DNA from: Anagrus nilaparvatae
Taxonomy: Eukaryota > Arthropoda > Insecta > Hymenoptera > Mymaridae
Reading direction: 5' to 3'
Length of the DNA: 64,000 nucleotides
NCBI GenBank assembly: GCA_022575985.1
Contig: JAKSXM010000007.1
Span: 56,450,501-56,514,500, forward strand
Shown here: in pieces, positions 47,885 to 60,000 of the stretch
Numbering within the stretch: position 1 is the first letter of the stretch
Layout: each line of letters opens with the position of its first letter
The notes under the pieces: generated by a model
The model's input: the letters and a program-made list of their open reading frames with translations, nothing else
What the model was told of the DNA's origin: nothing
Databases searched by the model: none
Position numbers and translations under genes: made by a program

Positions 47885-48443
47885 TAAGTCTGGTATTGCT
47901 GATGGCGGGAATCCTCACTCGATTCAAACCAGAACATTGGCGCAGTACCTGGGAGTTTTGCTTGACATTAAGCTGAGCTTCTGGGAACAATTTTAAAAGA
48001 CGAGTGACAAGGCCGCGTCGGTCGCATCCTTTCTGTCAAGACTCATGGCCAACATAGGGGGGCCCAAACCAGGAAAGCGAAGACTCCTGATGTCCGTGGT
48101 GAACTCTGTTCTGCTATACGGCTCGGAAGCTGAGCCAACGCCGCTTTAATTAAGAAGTACAGGCATAAGATCTGTACAGAGGCAAGTAGCACTCAGGATC
48201 TCCAGCGCATACTATACAGTATCAGGTGGTAGTTAGTGTCCTTCCTATTGACCTGCTAGCATGGGAGCAAAAATTTATATACAAAAGTGTAGAGGAGCGC
48301 GAAGTGGCTTCCACCCGCGACCGCTCCAATGCTATGATTACATGGTAGGGAAGATGGGACAGCGACTAATTCCGGACCTGGAGGTTTGGACGGGATGCGA
48401 ACATGGGGAGGTGGATTTCTATCTCTCCCAATTCTTAACAGGT
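47885..48443 (+). pseudogene. R1-like LINE reverse transcriptase fragment inside the gypsy relic
   Basis: The plus strand reads QYLGVLLDIKLSFWEQF, a stop, then SVASFLSRLMANIGGPKPGK and RRLLMSVVNSVLLYGSEA. After frame changes come SVQRQVALRISSAYYTVS, LPIDLLAWEQKFIYKS, STRDRSNAMITWQGRWD and finally EVDFYLSQFLTG. This is the same part of the R1-type protein (KYLGVxLDxKL through the YYLTQFLTGHG region) as the relic at 39.1-40.0 kb, but in the opposite orientation and from a different copy. It is much GC-richer than the flanking DNA, so it is probably a younger arrival. It ends abruptly at LTG, where the antisense gypsy RT resumes. It contains at least two stops and several frameshifts. Confidence 0.85.
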
Positions 48444-48445
48444 TG

Positions 48446-49018
48446 AGCACCATTTTTGTCAATTAAAAATCCTAAATATTTTACTTCGATTTTACCGCAA
48501 AAGCTTTTTGAACGATATATTATAAAATTTACCTTTTTTAACCTTTCAATTACTATTTTAAGTCAGTATAGGTGCTGTCCCCATGTTAGAGTTGATACAA
48601 CTATATCGATAGTGTCGGCCATTAAGTAAGGAGCCACTTCTGGGGTTATAATCATTTGTATAGCCCTTTGAAATGTTGCTGGCGCCCCCTTCAGGCCAAA
48701 AGGCATAGGAACGTATTCAAAAATGCCTTTACCTGGTACGACAAACGCTGTAAGGTGTCTACATTGTTCAGCAACTGGGATTTGATTGAAAGCCTGTGAA
48801 ATATCTAAAGTGCTAATGTAGCGTTTTTCCAACAGCTTTTTAAGCATCTGATCCATATTAAGGATCGGGAACCCATCTCCTTTAGAAACTTTATTGAGCC
48901 TTCTGTAATCTATACACATACGGTACTTAGTGATTAGCTGATGATTTTCATCGACAACTTCTCTTCAAACCATCATTACTGGGGAAGCCCATTAACTTTT
49001 TGATGACTCTATGATGCC
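48446..49018 (-). pseudogene. pol: Ty3/gypsy reverse transcriptase remnant
   Basis: The minus strand from about 48985 reads DENHQLITKYRMCIDYRRLN, then ISTLDISQAFNQIPVAE, FEYVPMPFGLKGAPATFQRA, WGQHLY and, near the lower end, KIEVKYLGFLIDKNGA. These are RT blocks of Ty3/gypsy elements in correct order: CIDYRxLN, the catalytic LDxSxAF(x)QI block with the first aspartate, and MPFGLxxAPxTFQR. The YLDD active-site box, expected just before WGQHL, is changed (LMADTIDIVV), so the enzyme is dead even apart from the interruption. Homology stops at NGAQP (48446), exactly where the R1-like fragment starts. About 150 residues between this point and the RNase H end are missing. Confidence 0.85.
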
Positions 49019-49495
49019 TTATTTGAGAAGTTTATTGACTTCTTTATGCATTTCTTTTTCTACTGCTGGTGATACTAGAAAGCACCGTTGACGAGTAGGC
49101 TGCGCATCGCCCACATCAATAAAATGCTCAAACAAATTTGTACAACCTAGTTCACCATCTTCATATAGAATTAAATCATCTAGTAGCTTATTTAGCTGAT
49201 CTATTTGTTCTCGAGTTGGTTGCTTTAAACCTACATTAGCAACATCGAGCGTTACTGAGGCTACGTGGACATTAACTTTGCCATTATAACCTTCAACTTC
49301 TATAGAGTTGTCTCTGGCAGTTAAGATGACGTTGAATAATCTGAAGAAATCTGCGCCAAAAATGTAGCCATTATAAAGGTTAGGCATAATTATAACCTCA
49401 AATTTTTTTTGCAAATACCTACTGTTAAATCGAAATTAGCCGCGTTAACAATTGGAGTTAGTCTACCGTCAGCAACCCGGACACCTCTCTTTATG
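49019..49495 (-). pseudogene. pol: Ty3/gypsy protease end and protease-RT linker
   Basis: The minus strand from 49495 reads TYIKRGVRVADGRLTPIVN and FDLTVG, then, open from 49414, KKFEVIIMPNLYNGYIFGAD and FFRLFNVILT. This corresponds to the C-terminal half of the retropepsin fold (VRxADG...; (I/L)(L/F)GxDFLxxF) followed by the linker that leads into RT (LFEHFIDVGDAQPTRQRCF, compare the usual HxIxTGxxxPxRQRxR). The catalytic DTG/DSG lies further upstream and is absent, because the fragment ends at 49495 against the epoxide hydrolase relic. No gag and no LTR are attached. Confidence 0.75.
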
Positions 49496-49499
49496 TAAG

Positions 49500-49699
49500 T
49501 TGTGGCCTTTGCTACATTCCCAAATGAAATATTTTATCAGTCTGATATGATTCTTAAAAAAAAGTTTAAAAAGCTTATTCAATCTATTTTTCAACCTCGA
49601 GATGGTCATTATGCATCGTTCCAAAAACCAGGAAATTTGTCAAAAAGGTTCAAAACTCATAGTCTAGTAATTGAGAAAATAATAAATTTATTTTAAAAA
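49500..49699 (+). pseudogene. Juvenile hormone/microsomal epoxide hydrolase pseudogene, C-terminal end
   Basis: A 65-codon open stretch reads VAFATFPNEIFYQSDMILKK, then LIQSIFQPRDGHYASFQKPG and ends INLF-stop. In insect epoxide hydrolases the C-terminus has a (V/T)AxxFPNE(I/L) block, then a RGGH(F/Y)AAFE(E/K)P block, whose histidine is the general base of the catalytic triad. Here that block is RDGHYASFQKP, so the histidine is kept while the first glycine is D. Together with the N-terminal half at 45.98-46.63 kb it shows one gene interrupted by the gypsy complex. About 160 residues from the middle of the protein, including the nucleophile region, are missing from both sides. Confidence 0.8.
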
Positions 49700-52600
49700 A
49701 ATTGTTTACCTATGTATGGCATTCTATTTGACAAATATTTTTAAAATTTACAAGTAATTCATTGCACTTAAAAACAATTTTTATCAATGAAAAAATAAAA
49801 CATTTTATTTTGTAATTCTTATAATTTATTATTTACATATATTTAAAACACAAATCAAAGAAAACAAAAAGTTTCGTTTATCAATAAAAAAAATATTTTT
49901 CGAATTATTCTCAATTCAAAAAAAAAAAAGTCAATTCAAAAAAAAAATAATCGACCCTTTTAAGGATTAAATAAAAAAAAATAGCCATTTAAAAGAATTA
50001 ACAAATTGAAAATAAAATCTATTTTTTTGATACTTATATTTCCTAAAAGCTTCGTTGATCATATTTTATATAAAAAATAAATAATTTTTTTAATTATTTT
50101 GCAAAAGAAATTTAATATATCCATTTATATCTTTTTGAAATTGATATTTATTTAAGCAAAAAAAAATAATAATAATAACAACATAAAAATCGATTAGTAA
50201 AAAATTTTTATATATAAAAGAGATTATATGGGTTAGTTTTATAATTTTTTGAAAAATTTAGCAAAAATGTACTTTTTTCTGAGAAAAATTTTTTTTTTTT
50301 TTTAATTTTGGTACTGATTCCTTTTTATAAATATTTTTGGAATTCTGAAACAGAAAAAGAAAATCTTTTGTTAAAATGAAAAAATTGTATATAGACCCAA
50401 TAAATCTTTATTTAAAAAAAAAAAAAAAAGCAATAGGATTATTTTCCAAGAGCTTAAAATTTAATTGATAGACTTTTACAAACCTACGATAAATTAAATT
50501 TTTCTTTAAAAAAAAACCTAGTGCATAAAATTCCCAATTTTTAAAAAATTTATTGAACCAACTCCTATATATAACTAAAATACAAGTTTTTAACGTAAAA
50601 GTACATAATCCATAAAATGTATCGATTTATTAAATGGGTTAAGTCATTTATACTCGTAAGCTCAGCTAGTTTTTTCTAATAAATATCTTTCAGGAAAGAA
50701 AAAATAACGTACAAATTAAAGCTGTGGAATATTTTCATTTTAAGCCTTTTCAAAACTTTTCAATGATATAATTATAACTTTTTAATTCAATCTAAAAAAA
50801 AAAATTTTAATCAAACAAACCAAAAAATAAAAAAAAAAGTTTGCTTTTGATAATATATTATAAATATTTTCTCTATTTTAAATATATATGAAAGTTTAAG
50901 TATATATATAACAGAAAGTCTATTCTTTGATGTTAGAGAGATAAATAGGAATTTACTATATTTATCTAAAGGTACAGCTAATATTTGCCTCAAGACTGGT
51001 CTTTTTTTTTTTTTAATTTTAAATATATATATAGTGTATAAAGATAAGGTCTGATCTCTCTAGACTATATTATTCTCTCTCGATGATGATGAAACTTTAG
51101 TTTTTAGGTTCCGTTATTACATATATAAAGGTGTATGTGCACACGTTAGATGACTATGGAATATAATTCGAGAGAAACTACAAATAATTCTAATCTGAAA
51201 ACGTATCAAACTAAAGTATAAAGAAAAGAGAGAATTCGAGGAGAGTATTACACCCCAGGATAAAGTTTGATCGCGCGGGCGTGCACCTAAGCTTTAGTTT
51301 GGACAGTTCGGGAATTTGTATTTTGTTGCTGCTGTTAGAGAGAGAATATAATATTGCCTCGAGATATATATACATATATATAAACAATTTTCTTTACTGT
51401 ATAGTTTCTTGTTATATGTCCAAGACAGATTCCTTTGGATCTTCCTCTTTCGTTCGTCGTTGTCTTTGTTAAACGGATTAAAGTTATATATAGGTATTTC
51501 CGGATGAACATTCTATGAGACATCGACAAACGATCCTAGTAAATACAAAACATTTTTAAAAAATTTTCTTATATTATTTATAAAGAAAAAAGATTAACGA
51601 CAAAATAATTATTATGAAGGAGCTTTTGGAAACTCAATAATTCACTTCATATATATATATATATAGTTACATAATACACCTACCGCATGTACATATGGAT
51701 AAAAGTTAAAGGATAGAGGACACTGAACCTGGAAGTCAATTTTTTATTGATTTTATCTGTATCGTTGGGTTATAGGTTATAAATGACTGTTTTGGTTACA
51801 ACATTCAAAGACAATTTATTATTATTATTTTTCTTACTATTGTTAACTTTTATCTTATTTTTTCAATTGCTTATATATGTATACACACACATATATATAT
51901 ATGTATTTTTTTTTTAATTTAATTTATGCATTCACTAATTAATTGTTCTTCAATAAAAATGTAATAAAAATATCTATTAAGGTAATAAAGGATAGAAAAA
52001 GTTTTGTTAATTTAGAACTTAACAAATGGCGCCTAACGTGTGGTCAATAAAATAGTCATAAAATAGTCGATAAAAATCATATTATATTAAATGATGCACA
52101 TCGTTATAGTTATTCTTGGTATTTAAAAACATATACTGTTAGTATGGAAAACGTAATAGGTTTTCTTAAATTTACAATGCATCAAAAATTTTTTTCTTTG
52201 TTTTTGTTTAAAACCCAAATTTTATTTAATTTTGGTTTACCTTTTTCGTTCAAAGTGACCTAAATATTGTTAGAAAAATAATTTAACGTAATTAAAATAA
52301 TATTTTAGTCTCAGTTATCTTATTTAAATCTTTTAATTACAATAAAAGAGAACACGCTTTTTTTTAACACGTTATAAAAAATATTATCCTTTTTTTTGCA
52401 AGGATTTTCGTTAATTTAAAAATAAGAGTAGAGATGCAGAATTAAGATTACTTTAATTTATAATGTACGAAATCTTAACATGGATTTTTTATGCTTTTTT
52501 TTGCAACAGGAGTTCTTTTAGCAAAAAAAAGGCTGGATTAAACTGTTTTGGATTATTTAATTTTCTGGATTTTAGTATTTCAAACAACTCAAATTTGTTT

Positions 52601-53535
52601 TTAAATTAAGGAAAATTATATATCTAAGGAGTAAAGTACAATTTTTTTTATCACCTGGTTTTCAAAATATCTTAGAGTAAAAATTTTGCTAATTTAAGTT
52701 TTTTTAATCAATAAAAATAAATTTTTGATATTAATTTCCTATTCTCTTCAATCAAAAATTTAAAAAACATTCACCAAACTCCTACTTCCCTCCTTAAATC
52801 TCCAAATGACGTAAATACATATTCATTAGCCTAAATATCACAAAAAAAGAAATAAAAAAAAATCAATAAATTTAATTTAATAAAAAAAGAAAAAAAATCG
52901 TCTTATCATAAAAATATTTTTTTCTCATCTTTTTAAAAAATAATTTGATCCTCTCTCAACTATAAATATATTGATTTAAAAAAAAAAAATGAAATGATAA
53001 GGAAAATAAGTAAAAAAAATTTCAGGAAATTGAGTTTTAGTTCCTTGGATTGAGATTTCAATATATAGCAAGAATATTTTTAAAAGAATCTTCATCCCAA
53101 GATAATACTTAAGAATATCAATGTATCAAAAAAGTATATATATATATATATCTAATAAAGAAAATTATATAAAATTGGATATTTATAATGAAAAACCGTA
53201 TATGATTTATAAAATATTATTTTTAGCCTAAAGCAAGAAAAAAAATTCCAATATATGGACAGCAATTTTAATAATAAATATTGATATCATTATTATTTTT
53301 TTTTTTTTAAATATTCAAAATAAAAAAGGAAATATTTAATATATTTTGATGTAATAAGATTTTTTATATCGATATATATCCTATGGTTGAATAATACGTT
53401 TTATTATTGCTCTATAACCTCTATTAAAACAATCACCCAACGGTATTAAAAAAAAGGAAAAGATCATGTTAAGAAAAAATAAAAAAAAATGATTAGCTCG
53501 TGACTATCCATATAGCAATTAACTCTAAAACTGTC
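49700..53535. other. AT-rich stretch without recognisable genes
   Basis: 51050-51530 is of somewhat higher complexity (GATCGCGCGGGCGTGCACC near 51270) but gives no domain. TGGCGCCTAACGTGTGG at 52026 resembles a tRNA-Lys primer-binding site, without a recognisable LTR. (AT)n tracts occur near 51648, 51890 and 53138. Confidence 0.5.
52026..52042 (+). other. Possible relic of a tRNA-Lys-type primer-binding site
   Basis: TGGCGCCTAACGTGTGG differs at two positions from TGGCGCCCAACGTGGGG, the primer-binding site used by lysine-tRNA-primed LTR retroelements. No gag or clear LTR is seen beside it, so the match could be chance. Confidence 0.3.
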
Positions 53536-53700
53536 AGGACCCGTTTTTGATACTAGCGAATGTCGCGACCCGCATATTGCTCTCTAGTATATTAAAAGAC
53601 CCATAAGTGAACGAATAGATCGCGAGTGCACGACTCTATATTATAACAACAACAACAGCAACAACAACAACAGCAACAACGATGACGACGACGACTAAAA
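53536..53700 (+). other. GC-richer island with a CAA/CAG/GAC trinucleotide run
   Basis: An unusually GC-rich patch (GCGAATGTCGCGACCCGC, then GATCGCGAGTGCACGAC) leads into a mixed (AAC)n/(AGC)/(GAC)n run at 53645-53695. In one plus frame this gives NNNNSNNNNSNNDDDDD followed by a stop; other frames give poly-Q or poly-T. It could be a 5' UTR, a promoter-proximal element or an exon edge, but no splice site or domain supports a gene. Confidence 0.45.
53645..53695. repeat. Compound (AAC)n (AGC) (GAC)n microsatellite
   Basis: Two AAC4-AGC blocks, then AAC2-GAT-GAC4, read directly from the sequence. Confidence 0.9.
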
Positions 53701-54435
53701 CATTATTAGATAAGAGCATATTTAAGTATGTATGTATTTAGAGGGCTAATCGAATGCGGAAAAACGTGATCAACTTCTCCCAATTTTATTTTTTAAAATT
53801 TTTTTCTTATTCTAAGTACCCCTTCACCGGACTTTTCCTGTCTGTATTGTTATTAAATAATTTTAATATTTTTATTATATCTTTTATTGTTTTTTTATTA
53901 GATTATAATAAGATTGGCAAATAACCAATTTAAGATATAAACTTCAAAAAATTACCCCCTGTAGACTAATATCTATAAGTTAAATTATTATTATGTTTAT
54001 GTGTTTTATCTTGAAAAAATATCCTAGCCGAAGATATATTTTCCAAAAAACTATAAACATGCTATTATTTTTTTTATTTATAGATACGTCTTCTATAATT
54101 CTATTACTCTCTGGGGATTCTGAAATATATATATATTTTTTTATGAAATATTATTTTTTGAAAATATAAGAAGTTTACTAAAATAGAAGTTACAATTTTT
54201 GAAATAAAATATTTTTAGATGTTAAAATACCAGTACTTTTCAAAAATAACGGCATTGAAAAAAATCCCCTTGCTGAAAGCGGAGATATTCTGTTTTTGGC
54301 AAGCGGAAATTTTTTTTTCTTGCTCAAAGGATTGCGAATGACTAAAAACTTTAAAAAAATTGAAAGAAATTGTTCACGTTAATGTCAAAGATTTTGCATC
54401 ACTTTATTCTTCTTTTGGTCATAATTTCATAAATA

Positions 54436-54872
54436 TTAGCATGGAGCATGTTTATAGGGACGGGGTGCCCGTCCAGGGTGTCCAATCTGAAAATCAAGAG
54501 GGGTAAAATGTGTCCGATTTAGAGGGGGTGGGTCAAAAGGGACTAAGAAGAAATTCGTTTTTGGGACTTAGGAACTAATAATTTAGGTTAAAAAATAACT
54601 CAAGTTTATAGACTTAAAATATTTTGATTTAGGGACTTTTTATTTGAATCTTAAAACTTTCTGTAATAAAGTTAATTGATTAGTCTTGTTGACAAGTTTT
54701 TCAGCAAAAAGTGTCTTTAAATTTTTTAAATTTAATTAAAATTCAAGCAGAGTCATTTCACAGTTGAGAATAGGTCAATATATCCAATTAGAAATGGGAT
54801 CTGTTACATACTAATTTAGATATTATTTTCTTTAAAAAAAAAGACTCGTTAATAAACATGTTTTCCATTAAA
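54436..54872 (+). mobile_element. Short dispersed element, copy 3
   Basis: It begins TAGCATGGAGCATGTTTATA and follows the family plan: a G-rich section (GGGACGGGGTGCCC, AGAGGGGGTGGG), then units such as TTTTTGGGACTTAGGAACTA and ATTTAGGGACTTTT. The other end is probably AACATGTTTTCCATTA near 54857-54872. It is longer than copies 1 and 2 because of AT-rich sequence before the right end. Confidence 0.5.
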
Positions 54873-54874
54873 AG

Positions 54875-56915
54875 TCACCCAAAAAAGGTTACATTATATT
54901 TTAACTTTTGAGGTCACCGATTATAAAATTTGAGGTCAATATTTTAATTTAATTTACATAAGTTGTAAATAAGGTAATAAAAGTTTCCTTAAAGGCATAG
55001 CATTAAAAAAAAATGAAAATTAATCGAAAAAAAAGAATGATTATTTTTGATATCTTTATTACATTAAATTAAAAAATATAAATTAAATAAAATCGTAATC
55101 AGATATTTAAATTTCTTTTTTTTTCTCTCAACTCATGAATATATACGGTCCAGTTAAGGCAGGTAATGTTAATGCGTTACCATCTCTAAAAAAAAAAATA
55201 AATTAAAAAAAAAGAAGATAAGTTAAGCCAAGGAAACAAGGGGTTGGAAAAATACTTGGCAAAAGCAATAGCATGCTCTTTTCTAGTTAAAAAAAAAACG
55301 TAGAAGAAGTTTATAGTAACCAAGGGACTTTATATGTTAAAAAAATGTTGCATATTTTATGCAAACGAGCTGTTGGCAACCACGTTAATTGAGCTATATA
55401 TACTATAAAAAATCTCAAAAAAAAACCACGTTGAAAGCGGTGGCCCAATGTTGTTTTTATAATAAAGTATATTTTTATACTTTATAGTAAATCGAGGTAA
55501 TATATACACACTATTAAAAAAATTAAAATTTTGCAGGTGCACTTTTTTATCTAATAAATTATAAAAAAAAAAAAAATTAAATTAAAATTTCAACTCACGA
55601 TATGAAAATAACGATAATTATAAATTAATTTAATCAATTTTAGAGAGTTTAAAGAGACAATTAAAGGAGTACTATAGAAAGAGAAAGATCGCATGGCCTC
55701 GTATTTTAAAAAAGAAAACGGAGTACAGAGATATAGTTTGACCATATCTTATATATACGGGGTCATAGTGTCATAATATGTATAACATAAAAGAAAAGAA
55801 AATAAGGTCAAAGTCTATATTTACTGTTAGTTTCAGAAGACTCTCTCACACCTTTTACGATTTCCCATGGATGGCCTTGTCCCTTTTTATTTTTTTTCGT
55901 TTTTATTTATTATAAAATAGAATAATTTTTACATAAATAAAATTTTTTTATTGTACTATAGTTATAATAAAAATGAAAATATATTCTATGAGAAAAGAAT
56001 TGATATTATCATCATAAAAAAATTTGTATGTTCCAAAAAATATAAATAAAAAATGAAAATTTTCCTTTTATATAATAATGTGCAAATTAGTTTTTTTCAA
56101 ATATTATACTTTAGTACTAGATATAATCATTATTTTTGTCATCTTTATTATTATCATTTTAAGTTTTGTAAGATAAAAGAAAATAATATTTTAAATCGTG
56201 AATTCATAATCGTGAGAAACAAAAAAAATTAAAGCACTCTTTTATTATAAATAATAATAATGATTATGACTTTGTTATTTTTTTAGAAAGAAAGTATAGT
56301 GATTTACTTTTTTTTTTTAATTTTCTTACTATACACAAAAATAAATGAAATGGATTTAAAAAAGTTGATTATCATTTGAATGGCTTTAAAAATATATATA
56401 ACTGACTAACAGCTTATTTGGCAACGGTATGTAATACTAAATAGTAATAAAAAGTAATTGCTTACACATACACACATATATACTCATTATATATATAAAT
56501 ATTTGTCAGTGTATGTGTTTTTAATATACTTTTTTTTTTATTTTGAAAAATGTATATAATAAGATATAAAAATCAAGTCGTTAAAATTCTGTCAAATCAG
56601 CAAAATTTTTTATATATTTTCAATTTTGTAATTCAACTTGTCAATTTCATCTATTTACGTTTGAAAAACAAAATTGAATTTTTTGGATTGGACTTTAAAT
56701 TTTTTAATTTTGTTCAGTTTCTAATACAGAACATAAAAATCAATTAAATCTTCTGAAATATTTATATCATTTGTAGTTGTAGATAAAATAGTTGTCTTTG
56801 CGTTCGTAGCAATTTTCAAATTTGAAAAATCGAGACCCATAAAATGTTTTTTATTATTATAATGAATAAATAGTCAACCCGTCTGTGTAAAAAAACGTGA
56901 GAGCTGACATTTTTT
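54875..56915. other. AT-rich stretch without recognisable genes
   Basis: Patches at 55130-55270 and 55640-55870 are of mixed complexity, but no reading frame carries a motif. ORFs at 55357-55542 (-) and 56550-56747 (+) are chance-like. Confidence 0.5.
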
Positions 56916-56920
56916 GAAAA

Positions 56921-57060
56921 TAAATGTAAATGTAAATGTAAATAATGTTTTATTTGTCCAATCACAAAATTTGATACATAATTATAGCCTAGTAACAATA
57001 TAAAATAATAAAAAATATATAACATTAAATATTTAAAATTCAATTTAAAATATTTACAAT
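56921..57060 (-). mobile_element. 3' tail of a LINE, minus strand
   Basis: On the minus strand, TGATTGGACAAATAAAACAT is followed by (TTTACA)n at 56944-56921 and then flanking DNA. The polyadenylation signal plus short tandem tail, and the shared ACAAATAAA, resemble the LINE end at 42.4 kb. No coding part is readable upstream. Confidence 0.4.
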
Positions 57061-60000
57061 CATATAAGAGTCAATATAAATTAGTTTATAATTAATTATT
57101 TGAAAAAGAGATTTATAAATTTAAGTTCAACAAATATTATAGTTAATTAATAAAAATAAACAATTTAACTCAAAATTTAAAATATAATAATATATGATTT
57201 ACTCTATGTCACTGAAATAGCCAAAAAATAAATTAATAAATTAATATCAAATGTATTTTGATAAAACCTAGTGGAATCTTCTTCTCAGGGAGACCTAAGG
57301 AAAGAAGCGTGGTAAAAAAAATTTCTGAATTTAAAATGGGGTGAAAAACACCCTCAATTCCCCCCCTCCCATCGACCCAAAAAGTTAAAAATAACATTTT
57401 TTTCAATATTTTGAAGGGATCTAGTAGGTATTTTGTGACACTAAACCCAAATCTGGCTGCTAAATGTTAATTGACAAAAAATGATCTAAAGAAAAAATTA
57501 TCCAAAATATCTAAAAAACTTAATAAATTTCTAACCTGATCCATTAAACTCTGCATAAACGTACAAAATACATTAAAAATAATTAAAATTTTTTATCATT
57601 ACTACAATAACATTTAATATAAAGTTTGAATAATATTCAATATGTTCTATATATACTATGTTCCTTATAATCCTTATATTAAATCAATAAACCATACATA
57701 TAAATTCCTTCATATATATATAACTGCAAATACAAAGATAAGAAACTTTATATAACTTTAAAAGTATTTCACGTAATAATTTCAATAAAAACACCTGTAC
57801 ACTGATTTATCAATATTGATTTTTGTCATCAATTCTACATACACGCATATTTATATATGGTTCAATAAAACAGCACACACTTACAAATAATTTTTTTTTT
57901 TAAATATTATTGTTGTTGATCTTTCAGGAAGTATATATATGTAAAATTGAAACCTTTAGGCTAAAAATCTGAGAATATTTCTTTTGCATATTAATATTTT
58001 TTAGAGTTGTCCGACTGGAACGGAGAGCGTTTTCTTTTTATTTTGATATCGCCAATAAATGATTTTTTTTTATAACCTACACACACACATACATACGCAT
58101 AGATACATTATTTTATAATATGTAAAGAAAGAGAATTAAAGAATAAAAGATAGTTGTTGCGACGCATCGACACGCGATATCTAGCTAATACGCAACCTTG
58201 GCGCAATTTAATGAAACCAATAAGCGTGAAGGAATGTGCAACACTCTCTCAAAAGAAAATCGTTAAACAAAAAAAAAAAGGTAATGAAACACAAGAAACT
58301 TACTCTTATACGTAAGCTTTTATATAATATATTGTGTGTGTATAAAAATATCATTCTCTTAGAAATCGAAGACGTTTTATTAACTTTTCCGCTTATTATT
58401 GCATCATTGGCTATAACTTTCATTAATAAGTGTTTTTTATTTTTACTTTTTTAATCGTTAATTACTTGATTTTTTTTTTTCAAATTTCCTTTAATAGATT
58501 TTCTATATCGGCAGATTTTATTTAATATTTAATTTATATTGGCTATTAAAATATTTTTCTATAATATTATTATAAAGATCGTGAAAAATCTATTAAAATG
58601 AAATAATTGACAGGTTATAAATAATTTAAATTATATATAGAAAAATTATCTTCATTTATACCTACACTTGTTCATTAAAATTTTTCTTGGTAAATTTTAT
58701 AAAAATTTATAAAATTGTACTATAATTGTAATTATATTAAAGAAAATATACTTATAAGGTAAATTTACCAGTAGGTGAAACAATGCTAAAATCGTTAAAT
58801 GACATTCTCAGAGTTTATAAATTCTTAAAGGTTTAATTTAATTATAGTTTTTTTATATCAGTGACAATAATTTTCAGAAACTGAAAAAATTAAATTGACA
58901 TTTTTTTAAAATTAGGGCAGGTTTCAAAATTAGTACATTCACCCTAAATGAATATAAATTAACAAAATGTCCTTCAAAATATAAATAAAAAAATAAAATA
59001 AAGTGTTAAACATAAATTTTCTTTTCAATACATAAAGACCCATAATAGCTTAACAAGAATTTTCTATAACAAAAAATAATTATAATATAATGAAAATAAC
59101 GTATAATTTTCACACAATGTTTTTCAAAAATATATATAATGTATCATATTCACGTAATGCCAATATCATCTATACATACATCACAAAAAAATACGTGTTT
59201 ATAGGTTATGGGCACAGTAAAAGATCATTTTTTGAATATATATTTTTTTATGTTCATTGCATATTTTGTCCCAATGGAACACTTTTTTTCTCCATTACAC
59301 AGAACCAATATATAGTGGTATTAGTAATATTTTATTGCGTTCACGTATTCTTTTTGTATAGGTTTTAATTTTTTTTTTTTCTCTTTTTCGTATATTTACA
59401 AAATATTCTGGATATATCAAAATCGACAAAAAATATATATATGATTGTGTATACTTTGTAAAAACTTTGTACATGTACTTCATGCTAAAAATTTTTTTTT
59501 GCGTTGATTTTATATTTTATTTTACTCGAAAAATGTATTTGGATTTTAAAAAGTAATATTTAGGAAAGAAAATACATTTTTTTTTTTCGATTTGTAACTA
59601 TTTTTACTGATCAGGATTAATAAAAAATTTATATTTTTAGTAAAAAACGAAAAAAATTGAGCAAAAAAAAATATAATTATTGTGCGATTTCAAATTAAGA
59701 AATTTTCAATTCGTAGAAAAAAAAAATTATACTTTCGAATTATAATTGTGCAATTTTCCTGAATTCTGAAAAAAAAGAGAATATTTTATTTTTTTTTAAT
59801 TTATCAATTTCTGTTAATTTTACTTTATGGAATTTTAGAAAATTTCAAAATATTAAAATAAAAGTAGAAAATTTTTGAAAAATGGATAAATTTAATAAGT
59901 TAAAATGTCAAAATTTTAATTTTTTTGATAGCAAAGGCACTTCATAACTAAAAATAGCCCCTCAAAAGCTTTTAATTAGTACCTTATAAATTTTTGCATT

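Noticed and set aside
46600..49500. LTRs for the gypsy pol fragment
   Set aside because: No direct repeat flanks the fragment; the hydrolase relic abuts the pol coding sequence on both sides.
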